Assembly: GCA_009746045.1 (NCBI GenBank)
Contig: RPFO01000165.1
Coordinates: forward strand, 6,696,036-6,760,035
Source of the DNA: Mesostigma viride
Taxonomy: Eukaryota; Streptophyta; Mesostigmatophyceae; Mesostigmatales; Mesostigmataceae
DNA: 64,000 nt
Reading direction: 5' to 3'
Shown here piece by piece: positions 31,917-44,486 of this stretch. How positions within the stretch are numbered: the stretch's first letter is position 1; every line of letters begins with the position of its first letter. The notes below the pieces were generated by a model. The model made no database searches. It was not told the origin of the DNA and saw nothing but the letters and a program-made list of their open reading frames with translations. A program made the position numbers and the translations under genes.

Positions 31917-33649
31917 GTGATGAGTAACCCGGAGACACAACCACCGTTATCAAGTAAGAGAGTTGAAGATGCAACCACATCTTTAGCAGCTCAACGGACG
32001 ACCGGTGATGAAAGGGTTTCATCATCTACTCCCAGACGTCAACTATTTGGAGATACCACCTTAATGTCTGCTTCCCGCAGATATTCGCTGTCGGTCGGCC
32101 CAAAGTTCTCCATCTTGCCCCTCGGTGTGCAACCAGGCGAGCCCTCCCTGCGTGGCATTGGTAGAGGTGGACCACGGTTTCCAACGTGGAGACACGCGTT
32201 CGCCAGCACCCGAATACGGTTCGGCTATTCGTTTTGGCTACAACACGGTGCCGGGGCGAGACGGCACTCGGCTAGCGGCTGACGAGCTGACAGCGGAGAA
32301 AATTCGATTACAACATGAACGTGAGGAAGCTGCGAGAGCTAGAAGTGTGGCGGAAGCGCTGGAGAAGAGTGTGGGTAGGACTATTGCGCGTGTGCAGCAA
32401 CTTGAGTCGCAAGGGCAGGCGGGCGATGGAGAGTCTGTTTTCGTGGATCAACCGTCTCCAACACTGGGTATACGAAGGGTATATGCGGTTGACGCTCCTT
32501 TTGTTGATGAAGGGACAGATGCACAGGGGCATGAGCCTCCACGGCTCTCGGTGGCTGCGACATGCCGGAGAGTCAGAATGCACCACACGCCCCAGTGATG
32601 GAGCTCACGTCTTTGTATCCTCGTACTGTTCCTTTTCCCAAGGTGGAGTCGGTAGACAAGCTATCGCTGACCAACCTTACCCATCGCAGCTTCGACCATT
32701 TCTCCACCAAGTTTCAGGATGTCTTCGCTATCCACTTCGCCAACTACGGGCCCAAGGCAGAGGAACGTCTCACGATGGACATCCAGAAGAGAATGGTTAG
32801 GCAGCGGATGAGCGACAGTGCCAGCGACCGTTTTGATGAGTTTTTGCGTTCTGTGGCTGGACGTGCGTGTACCGACCTCCCCTCTCTCCTATTGGGCTTT
32901 CGCCGGTTTCTGTTACCCCAGGATCAGCTTCGCATGGATCGGGACGCACTGGCTAACTGTACGCAGGCTGGTTTGACGCTGCCACAGTTCGTGGAGCAAT
33001 TCACCAACCTTAGAGCCAAGATTCCCCAATGCTCTGACGCAGAGGCGCTTCACAGACTACTGCATGGCATGGCTCCACACGTGCGACTGGATGTGGACAA
33101 GCACTTCTCCCAGTTCGACTACGTGGACTGGCAATGGGACAAGGTGTTGTCTTATGTGCTCACCCTCTGTCGTGTGCCTGCTTTTTCTGTCAAGTGGGAG
33201 CCTGTGGCCACGCCAGTGCCACCCATCAAGAAGTCCCTGAACCAGCTGGATGACCTCCTGGGGGAGCTCAATGCTTGGATCCCACCCAGGGTAACTGTTT
33301 TATCTGCAACCAGCCAGGTCACTTTGCACGGGACTGCCCTAGACGGGACCAGTTTCCCCCTGCCACGAGAGGACCTTTTGGCGCCCTGCCATCTCCCAGG
33401 CCACCCAGCCTTCCTCCTGGCGTTCCTGCTGGCGATCACCGGATGCAGCCAGGGTTCCAGCCCAACTTCCAGCCCTCTGGGAGGTTCCAGTCCCGCGCTC
33501 GGCCCTTCAGCAGACAGGATAAGCGTAGGATGGTGAACGCTCTCATGCAGCTGCTGGCAGATGAGGAGGATGGGGGGACGAGGATGAGCCTCCAGCACCA
33601 CCTGAGCAGCTTCCACCATCGGGCAGTGGAGCATCCCAGACCCACCTGA
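31917..33649 (+). pseudogene. Gypsy gag, frameshifted
   Basis: Gag has to be read through three frames. An N-terminal Ser/Thr-rich part starts at 31917. A coiled-coil stretch (KIRLQHEREEAARARSVAEA) reads in the frame 32125-32598. The capsid-like part from 32562 has FSTKFQDVFAIHFANYG and a QFVEQFTNLRAKIPQCS retrotransposon-gag motif. After a further shift near 33290 comes the zinc knuckle CFICNQPGHFARDC (C-x2-C-x4-H-x4-C). It ends at a TGA (33647-33649); the same frame continues open into pol. Breaks are one-base changes, surprising in an element with ~99% identical LTRs. Confidence 0.75.
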
Positions 33650-36600
33650 GTCAAAAAACTAGTTGGGTCCCCAGGTCATCCTTCTGTCATGGCCAGGTCT
33701 GACCTGCCTGCTGTTGACGTTAGGCCAGTGAACACTGTGGGTGCTTCTGACCCTGCTGTCCCTGTGGGTCCTCCTGTACCAGGTCACTTACTCAAGTTTC
33801 AGGCTAGGCTCCTCAACGTGCCAGTTCCCTTGGCTCAGCCAGCTTGCTTGTTTATGATTGATTCTGGTGCTGGCAGTAATTATATTGCTGCATCCTTGGT
33901 GCAGGAGTTGAAGTTGCCTGTGTTGGCCCACCCCACACCTGTCATGGTGCAGTATTCTGATGGCAGGAGAAGCTGCTCACCTGGCTATGTGCAGCTCATC
34001 TTCCAAGTTTGTTCATCCCAGACTTTGGAAGTGACAGCAGATGTCATTCCCCTCACGGCAGCAGATGTGATTTTGGGGATCCCATGGTTGTCTGACACCA
34101 ATCCTGCTATTTCTTGGCCTGACAGGGTGGTCCAGTTCAAGGATGGGACAGTGTGGGATGCTACCTGTGTGTTGCCAGGGGGGAGAAGAACAGCCACTGA
34201 GTGCTGTTCCACACAGACAGCTGTCAATGATGGCAAGGGAGGGGAAGCAGGTGCGAAAGGGGTGGATCAAGAGCCGACTTTGGAGGAGAAACGGGCTGCC
34301 CTACTGAAGCATGTGTGGTCTGCCAAGCATACTCTGTCTTATTTGGCCACCTATCCAGTGGAACACATCTTTTTCCTGCATTTGGTGCCTAATGAACCTG
34401 AGTCTGCTAGTGGTCATTCTGTCAATGCTGTCAGTTCTACTGTCACCACTGAGCAACAACAGCAGCATGATGCCTTGTTGGACAGGTATGGAGCCATCTT
34501 TGAGGACAAGATGCCCCAGTATCCTCCTGAGGGACCCATCACACATGTCATCAAGTTGGTAGAGGGTGCTCGTCCTCCTTTTGTGCCTATGTACAGGATG
34601 GGCCCTGCAGAGATGGCAGAGCTGAAGACCATACTTATTGGCCTGTTGGAGGCTGGTCTGATCCTCCCAGCTAACAGTCCTTTCAGTTCTGGGTGTTTGC
34701 TTGTACCCAAGCATGATGGGGGGTGGAGGTTGTGCATTGACCTGAGGGGACTGAACAAGGTGACTGTCAAGTCCAGGTACCCTCTGCCCAGAATTGATGA
34801 GTTGCTGGAGAGGACTGCAGGAGCTGCCTTCTTTACCAAGTTTGACCTCAGGCATGCTTTCTGGCAGATCAGGGTGGCTACTGAGGACATCCCCAAGACG
34901 GCCTTTTCTACCCATGGGGACAGTTCCAGTGGACAGTAATGCCCATGGGTGCCTCTAACAGTCCTGCCACTATGCAGATGTTTGTCAATGCCATCTTTGG
35001 CCACCTGACTGGAAATGCCCTGCCCCAGATCTCACCTGACCTTCGCAACCCCAGGTTCAAGGACATTGCCCACTTGTGTGACACTACCAGGGTGGTCTTC
35101 AGGACTTGTGTGGTCGTCTACCTGGACGACATTCTGGTACACTCTCGTACCTTCAGGGAGCACCTGGAGAACGTGGAGGAGGTCCTTAAGGTGATCCATC
35201 AGTATCATCTGTCGGTGAAGAGGTCCAAGGTGGAGTGGGGCCAAGAGGTGAAGTTTCTGGGCTACCAGCTGAGCGCTGCAGGTATGACTCCTGAGGCCAG
35301 CAAGGTCTCTGCTGTTTTGGAGTGGCCTGTGTTGAAGTCAGCTCAGGATGTCAGATCCTTTCTGGGCCTGGTGGGCTGGTACCGACGGTTCATCCCTGAC
35401 ATGGCGGCCATCTCTGGTCCCCTGTTAGCCCTGCTCAAGAAGGATGTTCCCTTTGAGTGGACTGCAGCATGCCAGCAAGCTTTTGATGTGTTGAAGCAGA
35501 AGCTTACCACTGCTCCCTTGTTGGTGGGCCCCAACCCAGACTTGCCATACCAGGTTAGGTCTGATGCCTCACAGGGTGCTATTGGTGCAGTACTAATGCA
35601 AGATCATGGTAAGGGCCCTCAACCAGTGGAATACATGTCCAGGAGTATGACGTCTGCAGAACGTAACTACCCTGTTCATGAGCAGGAGCTGCTGGGATTG
35701 GTGGTGGCCTGTCACAAGTGGGAACACCTACTGAAGGGGGCTCAGTTTTCTGTGGCCAGCAGCGCCAAGGATGGGCAGGGCAACGAGTCTATTACCCTGA
35801 TGACTGACCACAGGCCCTTGGTACATGTGTTGGAACAGACCCGGATGAGTAAGAGGATGGCTGGATGGATGGAGTTCCTGGGGGGGTTTGGACCTTTCTC
35901 TGTGAGGTACATTCCTGGTACGCAGAATGTGGTGCCTGACGCCCTGTCCAGGAGGAGGGATTTGATGGGAAGTTTTCATGAGGACTTGGACATCTGTGCT
36001 GCCCTGATTTCTGTGGTAGAGTGTGGAGCCTTGACTAGAGCTCAGGCCAACAACCAGAAGGTTTCTCAACTGTTGACACCACCTGTAGGGAATAACGGTG
36101 GTCCCGTGATGCTCATCGACCAGGGCTCTGTCCCAGAGTTGACAGGCGTCCAGGAGGGTGTCCAGTCACTGTCTGACAGTCTTAGGAGAAGTCCTGAAGG
36201 TGTGGTGCCCACTCCCACAGTGCAGCCAGGTGAGGGAGGCCCTGCTAGGCGCAGCAGAGGTAGGCCCAGGAAGTGGGTCATGGACCCTGTGTTGGTAGGC
36301 CGGTCCAAGGTGTTGGCCTCTCAGGTGATGGCAAGGTCAAAAGGGCCTATAGCTACTACTGTCTCATCCAAGCAGTTGGTGGCTAGCCCTGGGCAGGAAG
36401 AGGAGATGCAGATGCAGCCCCTGGGACCTGACAAGGACCTGGTGTTGCCTAATCCTTTAAATATTTCCCTGCTGGACGTCATCAAGGCCTTCACCAAGAC
36501 GGAGGACATGGCTACTGCAGCTATCCAGAGGGGCAACTTTGGCAATAGACCTGTAGAATACTGGGAGGGCGTTCTGTATGTTCACACTCATGATGCAGAG

Positions 36601-38022
36601 CACACGGTGACTAGAAAAGTGTATGTGCCTGAGATGGCCATTCCCACAGTGTTACATTGTTTCCATGACGATGTGACTGCGTGTCATCCTGGTTATGCTA
36701 AGCTACTTCATGAGGTGCAGCAGAGGTTTTGGTGGCCTGGCCTTTATCAGGATGTTAAGGCCTACGTGGATTCCTGTGACTCCTGCCAGAGAAATAAGGT
36801 CAGGAACCAAGCCACGCCCATCTTTCCCATGGCTATGCCCATTCCCCTGCGCCCTTGGATCAGTGTGACTATGGATTTTATCTGTGGTCTCCCATGTCAG
36901 ATGGTGGCAATGACAGGATCCTTGTGGTCATGGACAGGCTTCCAGGATGTGCCATCTGATTCCTTGCAATACTCATCTCACCGCTGCACAGTGTGTGGAT
37001 TTGTTTATGAAGGAGATCTACCGTCTGCACGGCATGCCTAGAGTGATCATCACTGATCAGGACCCCCTTTGGCTGTCAGGGTTTTGGAAGTCATTCTTTG
37101 ACATCCTAGACACTAAGCTGGCATTCGGTGTGGCATACAGGTGTGCCAGTACTGGGGCGGTGGAGAGGATGAACAGAATTGTCAGGGAGTGTCAAAAGCA
37201 CTATTGTACCACGACAACAAGGACTGGGACAAGAAGCTACCTTTCATAGAGTTCGCAATCAACAACTCTCCTCTGGCTCCTCACCAGATGTCCCCCTTCG
37301 TGATCTGCAATGGCCAGTGTCCCTTGACACCATTCGACTTGGAACTGCCTGACAGAGACGCTGAAGGCCCTTTCCAGCGACGTCTTGGTTCAGTCCAGCA
37401 GTTGTTGGCTTCCTTCCAGGAGGCTCACAGCATTGTGGCTACCCAGCTGTTGAGGACACAGGACAAGTACCTGACTAACGCCTGGCAGCAAACGGTGGCC
37501 AGTCATTCCTTTGTAGCTCCTGGGGACTTGGTGTTGTTGGAAGCCAACAGAGTGCTGCCTGAGAAGGAGCAATGCAGGAAACTGCAACCACTCTGGTTGG
37601 GTCCTTACCCAGTGTTGGCAACCTTCCACTATGGTACAGTGGTCCAGGTCCAAGTGCCTTCTCACTGGAAGCTCAGGAATAATATTTTTCACCTAGCCCA
37701 GCTGAAGCTGTACAGGCGCAACACCTTACCAGGCAGATTGTCTGCCCCTTTGCCTTATGAATTGGATTCTGAGGGGGAGAAGATCTATGAAGTGGAGCGG
37801 TTGTTGGCTCACAGGGTGAAGGGGAAAGGTCGTACCAAACAGTTGCAGTTTAAGGTACACTGGAAGGGAGAGCTAGAGGTGACTGCTACGTGGCTGTGGT
37901 TGTCTGATCTCACCAACAGTCACTCTGCTGTACTAGAGTATTGTCAGCGTCATGGTATCACCTTGCCTGAGTGGTATGTCATGGGCTCTGAGCGGTGTGC
38001 TCCCCTTCATAGCTCCCAGTGA
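33650..38022 (+). pseudogene. Gypsy pol (PR-RT-RH-IN-chromodomain), frameshifted
   Basis: The first frame is open from 33650, in phase with the zinc-knuckle frame. Protease: FMIDSGAGSNYI (~33850). RT: LCIDLRGLNKVT and FFTKFDLRHAFWQ (34730-34870), a one-base loss near 34907, then VVYLDDILVHSR, the active-site YLDD (~35110). RNase H follows from about residue 200 of the second frame (VRSDAS, DHRPLVHVL, PDALSRR). Integrase: zinc HHCC (CDSCQ end ~36790), first Asp in VTMDFICG, then one-base shifts near 36905 and 36942, second Asp in ITDQDP, Glu in TGAVERMNR. A shift near 37190 leads to the C-terminal part and a chromodomain (YEVERLLAHR, FKVHWKGE, ~37790-37960). All catalytic residues remain; only reading frame is broken. 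Confidence 0.85.
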
Positions 38023-38070
38023 GCACTGCTAACACCTCTTTTTGGTGTTTTGTGTCTGTGGTTGCCAGCC

Positions 38071-39306
38071 ATGGCCGACTCCCATCCTGAGGGGACACCC
38101 AGGCCACCTGCACGAACCCAAGAGGACGTGAGGGCTACGTATGTCTTTCAGCACGACTACGCTGGCCCCAGAGCCACGGGCCCTTCGATCCAGGAAGACG
38201 CTGGGTTTGTGGAAGCCCATTTTCTCAATCTGTTCCAGCGTATGGTACATGATCAGCAACGGCACGAGCAGCGTCACGGGGCCTTGATAACCAGGTTGAT
38301 TAATGTGGAGGGTCTGGTTACTCAGATGGCAGAACACTTGAGGGCTGGGCACATTCCAACTGTGGGTTCTGCTGTGCCTGCAGTTTCTGAGGCTCCAGTA
38401 GCTCAGGAGGCTATCCCCACCCCGGTGGTCTCAGTCCCCTCTCCTACGGAGGCTCCTCCACCCCCTAAGGTGGTGGTACACTTGCCCAGGTCAGCTGTCC
38501 CAACAAAACAGGTGGAGCAGTTCTTGGACCACCGTAATTGTGCTCCTGGACAGTGCGAGTGGTGTAAATCCTTGTACACAGCCATGCAGGCATTGGATCA
38601 GACAGTGGTGGAGGAGGGTGAACTAGTACCTGAGGGTATGGTAGAGTTGGCCCTTGACTGTCTGCCCCCCAGTCTCTGTGAGATTGGGTCACCTATGGTG
38701 GCTTACATTATGCACACCGTCTTTGCAGTGTACCCGTGGCCTTCGTTTGACATGAGGCCGGTGGAGGGCCAGGACTTGATGGAGGCTCTGCCCAGTGACC
38801 TGAGACTCGCCTTTGCAGGGCTCAAGCCAGTTGGATATTCCCAGACCTACACTGAGCTACTTGAGCAGGCTGTCAAGCAGGGAGAGTTTGACCTTACTCC
38901 GTCGTCCAACTGCTCTGTGATGTCTTGTTTTCCACACAAGGACAGCACAGTCTTTGTGGGGCTGCAGTTACCAAAGTTCCCTAACGAGCTGAGGGCCAGG
39001 CTCACACCTTTGAGGGTGCTGGTACCCATCTTGGGCGCCAGGTGGGGGCCTATCAAGGCCTTTCTACAGCTGTGGTGGGCCTATAGCAGCTGGCTATGTC
39101 GCCATAAGACTGCCAGTGGCTGGGTCTTCGATCCCCTCCGACAGGCTGTGGTCACTCTGTCCTACCCTGCCCAGTGCAGTAGGTTTTCAGCTGAGTTGGG
39201 CAAGGCTGCTGAGACCTGCTTGGATATTCAGGTCAGCAGGAACTGGCCAGATCTGGTGTCCATGGTGGAGCATTTCCCAGTGTTTGGAACGAGGGGAAGG
39301 ATATGA
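38071..39306 (+). CDS. Extra ORF between pol and 3' LTR of Gypsy element
   Basis: A 411-codon frame starts at the ATG 38071, 49 bp after the pol stop, and is intact although gag and pol are broken. The N-terminal part has a possible helical segment (FLNLFQRMVHDQQRHEQRHG) and a Pro/Val/Ala-rich linker. Residues ~160-190 contain HRNCAPGQCEWCKSLY, a Cys cluster that could bind zinc. The C-terminal ~200 residues are globular-looking and Trp-rich. There is no signal peptide and no clear membrane segment, so an envelope protein is unlikely. I do not recognise a family. Candidate roles are a gag-like or accessory protein, as in other elements with an additional 3' ORF. Confidence 0.6.
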   Translation: MADSHPEGTPRPPARTQEDVRATYVFQHDYAGPRATGPSIQEDAGFVEAHFLNLFQRMVHDQQRHEQRHGALITRLINVEGLVTQMAEHLRAGHIPTVGSAVPAVSEAPVAQEAIPTPVVSVPSPTEAPPPPKVVVHLPRSAVPTKQVEQFLDHRNCAPGQCEWCKSLYTAMQALDQTVVEEGELVPEGMVELALDCLPPSLCEIGSPMVAYIMHTVFAVYPWPSFDMRPVEGQDLMEALPSDLRLAFAGLKPVGYSQTYTELLEQAVKQGEFDLTPSSNCSVMSCFPHKDSTVFVGLQLPKFPNELRARLTPLRVLVPILGARWGPIKAFLQLWWAYSSWLCRHKTASGWVFDPLRQAVVTLSYPAQCSRFSAELGKAAETCLDIQVSRNWPDLVSMVEHFPVFGTRGRI

Positions 39307-39710
39307 AGAAGGGGGATTGGTTCACTCTGTGAAGGGTTCCAGGATGGTTGGAGATGGGCTGTGGAGTGAGGTGGGGATCCAGAATGGAGGCGACCAGTTC
39401 TGATGTCCAGTCCAGATTTCCAGCAATGACAGTTCTGAGTTCATGGTAGCTTTGCAGTTGTATTATCCAGGCATGGTTGCCTGTGTGTTAGTCACTTGAT
39501 GACATTTCATCTGTGGGTGAATTTGTCTTATTCAGGGTTGACATGATCAGATGATACTGAGATAGGAGGCCCTTTGGGGATGTAAAAACCCACTTGCTTG
39601 TCCCAAGAGGTGGTGGACTTCCTGTTTATTGTTGTGTTGTTTTGTGGAGGTTGTTGTTTTATTCTTCTTGGCTTCTAGGAACTGGGAGTTCCTGTCTTGA
39701 GGGGGAGATA

Positions 39711-40413
39711 TGTAACAACCAAATGTTACATCCAAAGTTTTCCTACTGTTGAATCTTATTATGAGTTCTTTAGGACAATTATTTGAGAAGTTAGGAGGCT
39801 TCGACGTCTGATAGATATTGGGCCTGCTGAGATCTGTCGAATCTATTGTTCTACCCTCATTGGTCGTGGCCTGATCCACGTAGGGTACTTTGCATGGTGT
39901 TGTTTAGTCAGTCATAGATTCTCTGCAGTACCGTTGTACCTGGTGGATTTGGTTCCAGGTCATTGAGATTTCGTATGTGCTGGCTTTGTGTTGTGTGGAG
40001 GATTCGGAGGCTAAGATCTTATCTTGAGTGATCCTCACTTTTGATTGGTCCTTCCGGGTTAGGGTTGGATGGATGCTGCGTGCACGATGACTTTTATCCT
40101 GTTTGGGGCGGCCGTGCATGCGTGCGTACGTGAGAGCTAAAGCTATGGTGTAATTCAAGGGTTTCCTTGTTTCATCAATCAAACAACCCTTGCCAAAAGT
40201 CGACTATAACTTCAACAGATAGTCGACTTGGATATAACTTGTCTGTTGTGTCTAACAAGGGTGGGGACTCATTCCCTTAACTGTTGAAGATCCATCTTCA
40301 TTGCTTCTCTGGACGTGAAGTTATCTGTCGCGACTCCAACCCAGGTATAAAGATCTTTTCACGCTAATGTTGATACTGAGGCTGTTGCAAACACAACATT
40401 TTTAGTCGTTACA
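39711..40413 (+). repeat. Gypsy 3' LTR (703 bp) with polypurine tract before it
   Basis: Begins TGTAACAACC and ends GTCGTTACA, followed by the duplication CTTCC. The polypurine tract GAGGGGGAGA lies at 39699-39708 just before the LTR. Confidence 0.9.
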
Positions 40414-42704
40414 CTTCCCCATCCAAGGTAAACCGCGAGGTTTGTTCCAAACTGCTTTTGTTGATGACACCACTAATGTTTGTACCTCCACCACCGATGT
40501 GCATGCTATCATGGAGAATATCACGACATACTCTATGGCCTCTCAGCAGCGGTGTAACGTGCATAAGTCCACGGGGCTGCACATCGGGAAAGGATCCTCC
40601 CCCCGCTTATCACTCCCTAATCTGCCTGTGACATGGGTCCAGCCAGATGGGCACCACCTATTACACAAGTGCCCTATTGGCTGCACTATGGATGGACGTC
40701 TTGCAGAACACCCCACTTTTCTGTATGACAACACAACACACAGCGGCAAACTCACAGGCATGCTCCAAGCGGCATCAAGATGGGCAGCGGTTCCCCGTCT
40801 CAGCCTCCGGGGCAGGGTCCTCATCACCAACCAAATGTTATTCTCCAAAGTTCTCTACTACTGCCAAGGTCACCCACCTAACGAGTACACCACCAAGATC
40901 ATCCAACGGAAGCAATTTTGTCTGGAAGCAGCAGGGTATCACAACACACACGGTGCCGGGATGGATCGATCGGGACATGTCATATATGCCATGGGTTCAA
41001 GGAGGCTTGGGTTTACATAATATGGAGTGGCGTTTATGGTCAGTGTACACCAAACAGATCCTAACCGCTTTCATAGGTGTAAACGCACACCCTGGTTGTA
41101 TGTTGGCACAAGAAGCTTTCGCCACAACCTATACCCACACCAATGGTACGTCATGGCACTTGGGCGCAGCAATACTCACATGTGCGCTCACTTCGTACAG
41201 AGGCTTATCATGGTACTGGGCACGTATGTGGAAGGGTTGTGAGAACCTAAAACCGGACAGAATTGCTCACCCCACCACGCGGGAAGAGGTGGCACGCCAA
41301 CCATTATATTTCAATGATTTGTTGCTCGATAGTGAGCATAATGTGTTTGGTGTTTTAAGCGGCCGCAACCCATATGAGGGCTTTTTGACGGCCACCCCGC
41401 CGGTCACGCGAATCATCGATTTATACGCGGCTGACGGTGACCGATATCGCCCTCTGACATACACGGAAATTCGCTCGTGGATCGCAAACATGCCCAGCCG
41501 ACCAGCCTGGGACAACCTTCTACAAGCAATCCCCGCAGGATGGCATACCCTCATGACAACCCCGCGCAAACCCCTACAAATCGGGGAATGGGCGAGCTAT
41601 TACCCGGACCACGATACGTCCACACATAAGGGCTGCATCGTTGCGGTCGCGTCGACGGGCGTTACCATACAATTGCTCTAGCAGGCACCCGGCGGTCAAG
41701 GACTACTGGGCAAATTGATTACATCGTACGCCTAGCTACGTTCCAGCATGTCAATGTCACCGCAATCGAGTGGTCCCGTGGTCACTGTCACAGGCGTGCA
41801 TGTTACCCCTGGACCCCACCACAGTGATACGCGACACCACATGGCTGCATGTTGGCAAGGGGCGCCTGGACACGCTTGCTCTGGACCCGCTAGAGTTTGG
41901 GTGGGTCCTCACAACTGGCGGCACCCCAATGACGAAGTGTCTTTTCGAGTACACGGCAGACTGGGGATACCGGCTTCTTCTACATAAACATCACAGGATG
42001 CACCCGGGTCGCCTGCGCTGGCACCCCGAGTGGCCGGGCTACACCTGGATCAAGAACATTACCTTGGCAGTGGATCACCCATTGGTTGACAAACGGGCCA
42101 CCGACGTCCAGCACCTGCTAATGCATCGGGCCATCGGGGTCAACTCCCAACTGCACCATTGGTACTCGGACCACACGGCGGCATGCTTATGCAACTTTCC
42201 AGATGAAACAATTGAGCACAGATTTCTGGACTGCCAACTCGCAGGGGTTTGGCAATGGCTGCTGCATGGGTATATGGGCAAAGTGGATGGCTATTACATC
42301 ACCACCCACCGTCACACTATCTACGGTTATTTTCGGCATCAGGGGATTACGGGACGCGAGCCTCACATGCAGCCAACCAGATGGCATGGATATGGCTACA
42401 CACGACGATGCTTCACACCATATGGCAAGTTCGCAACGAGACCATCTTCACGTTACGTGCCGAGTGCACTAGAGGTGCCGTGGTCCGCCGGTTTATATCC
42501 TCTTGGAACCTGGCCATGCGTCGTTACTGGCTCCTGGCGACGGAACAACACAAAGTATGGGACCCGGGCCCTAACAATGATGCCCCCAGCCCACTGGAAG
42601 TCTTCCATGCACTCATGGGGATGAACAAGGTCTTTACACTTATGCCGGACGCCGATATATCTTCAGTACAATGGCTACCATGGTCGCAGGACGCGCCTTA
42701 TTAA
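40414..42704 (+). pseudogene. LINE reverse transcriptase, 3' part with zf-RVT
   Basis: The frame resumes after the Gypsy insertion with AFVDDTTN, the active-site F-x-DD of RT, followed by the thumb (GLHIGKGS). After frame changes near 40980 and 41680 come VQGGLGLHNMEWR (the GG-G-L motif after the thumb) and a long C-terminal region. The zf-RVT domain LMHRAIGV...CLCNFPDETIEHRFLDC lies around 42120-42235. A last frame (42249-42704) gives a Trp-rich end. Three or more frame breaks show decay. The 3' end may lie near 42835, where GGAAAAAAATTG could be a tail. Confidence 0.75.
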
Positions 42705-42892
42705 TGCGGGCACCCCAATTTAGGCACAACTAGGTAACTTCAGGCTATTTGTGGCATACCTGGGTTATATATTATGGAAATACCTGGGATATATGGAAAT
42801 AAAAATAGCAGCCATTTCACCGGAAAAAAATTGTAACGACCGAATAGTCTGGCCACATCCTGAAACTGGCCTCTCTGCTGTATACTAGCAGA

Positions 42893-42938
42893 TTAATTAA
42901 TTAATTAATTAATAGACACGTGACTGCGTCAGGCGTGA
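42893..42938 (-). repeat. Inverted TTAA-repeat tail with hairpin (family 1)
   Basis: ATTAATTAATTAATTAATTA is followed by AGACACGTGACTGCGTCAGG. On the minus strand this is the same hairpin-then-tail end as 2178-2216, with an imperfect right arm. Confidence 0.55.
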
Positions 42939-44480
42939 GCATAAGCCCTCAGTGGGAGCGGAACATGGGATGGAATGGATGGTATAAGCTATCTAGGTCC
43001 TAGTTACAGGGGTGTGGGCACCGCGGCCCGAATCGCTATGAATGCCATACTTGGTCACACGCGGAGCCCCCACAGGCTTGGGGGTGGTCTCCTTCATCAC
43101 TACTTGCCATCTATCCTTGCGCACCATCTGCCTCCATATTACAGACAAACCAGGAGGCTGCCCGGGGTTGAGCCCGTCACGTCTAGTGTAGCACATGTCC
43201 ATGCCGAGTCTATCACGAAAAGTCCACGGGTGGCGGCCCTGCCGCGCGCAGCCGGGGGCACGCCAGGTGAGGACATATCGCCCAGGCTGGGGTATACTAG
43301 CAGATACTAGCTGTAATTACCAACAATTACCATATACTATACAGAACAATAACGCGGGAATGACTGTACCACATTTTCAATGATGATAATTCCGGCGAAG
43401 GGGTTCAGCAGGCAGTGCAGTTATGCTCTTTTTCCGCGCGATGCCAGATTCGGAACTGATTACAAGCCTAATCAGGCCTAATCGTCAAGCTGGCCAGTGA
43501 TCGGCTGACCGCGGCCTACGCGCGCGACGCTTCCATAGACCAATAACTACCGTAGCCTGCAGTCGGATAGGTGCATGGCTGACCGCCTGGGCAGGAAGCG
43601 AGGGGTCATTGAAGGCAAGTTTACGATTCAGTCATTTGCGTCAGTTGGTGGTCGCGGTCGGAAGGAGCCACTACTCTCCGTCTCTTATTCGGAGCCACAC
43701 TAAAAACCCTCTTCAAGACGGTGCCTTGTGGTGGGCCGGGTCGCCCGTCCTGCCCCCGCTATGGTAGCGGGCCCGTCAAGTCACGTTGAAGGGGCGAGCC
43801 TGGGTGTGTGACTGGACGAAACTCACGAAAGCAAAGCTTATCACAATGCATGGCGTGCCTCCGAATCTATTTCGTCATTATGGTGTAGCCAAGGCCGAAG
43901 ACAGATACAGGGGATGGTAAGACATGAACGTTTCTGTTACGTCGCGTAACAATCTGTTACTGTTACGGACGTAAATTAGGTCCTTTGCCTCAGTCGTTCT
44001 TAGATTTACGTGTAGCTTGTACCGGTGGACAAGAGTTGGTGGCCTAGAGTTTGCTCAGTTCGCCAAGAGTTTGCTCACTTGACAGCCAGTATTCCAACTT
44101 AGTGTGAAATCAATGGAATAATATCACGTACCTCCCTCAAGTGTTCCCCAAAGTAAAGTGTCGCCCCCTCCCCCCCCCCCCTCCTGCCCCCCACGCTGCC
44201 TCACCCTAGCTAGGTATGGTTTCTAGCCACTTGTGCACGAAGCTTTGACACGTAGTTTCCACAGAAAAACGATGCAAATTGTAGTAATGACATGCACAAT
44301 AATAATTATGAATCGTTCAAACGGAAGTTCCACTACAAATCAGGAAAGTTCATTAAGACGGCAGCTCCACTACGTTACTTTTTAGTCGTTACTCTACCAA
44401 TGTCACAATCTAACGAAGAACGCCCATGAGATGAAGCCCAACAAGGCGATTAAGGTTCAAGCTAGGCTCGGCTGTGCCTC
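42939..44480. other. No gene recognised
   Basis: About 1.5 kb of mixed composition. It includes a C-run with CCCTCCCCCCCCCCCCTCC near 44165 and an AT-rich stretch near 44290. A 111-codon plus frame at 42975 has no recognisable motif. Confidence 0.5.
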
Positions 44481-44486
44481 CCATTC

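Larger units (their letters stand above)
30995..40413 (+). mobile_element. Chromodomain Ty3/Gypsy LTR retrotransposon, 9.4 kb
   Basis: Two 703-bp LTRs begin TGTAAC and end GTTACA, and are flanked by the 5-bp duplication CTTCC (30990-30994 and 40414-40418). Domain order is gag with zinc knuckle, PR, RT, RNase H, IN, chromodomain: the chromovirus order. An extra ORF lies between pol and the 3' LTR. By eye the LTRs differ at about four positions, implying recent insertion. It sits inside a LINE RT gene in the same orientation. Confidence 0.9.

Noticed and set aside
38071-39306. Envelope gene
   Set aside because: No signal peptide, no membrane anchor and no cleavage or fusion features seen.
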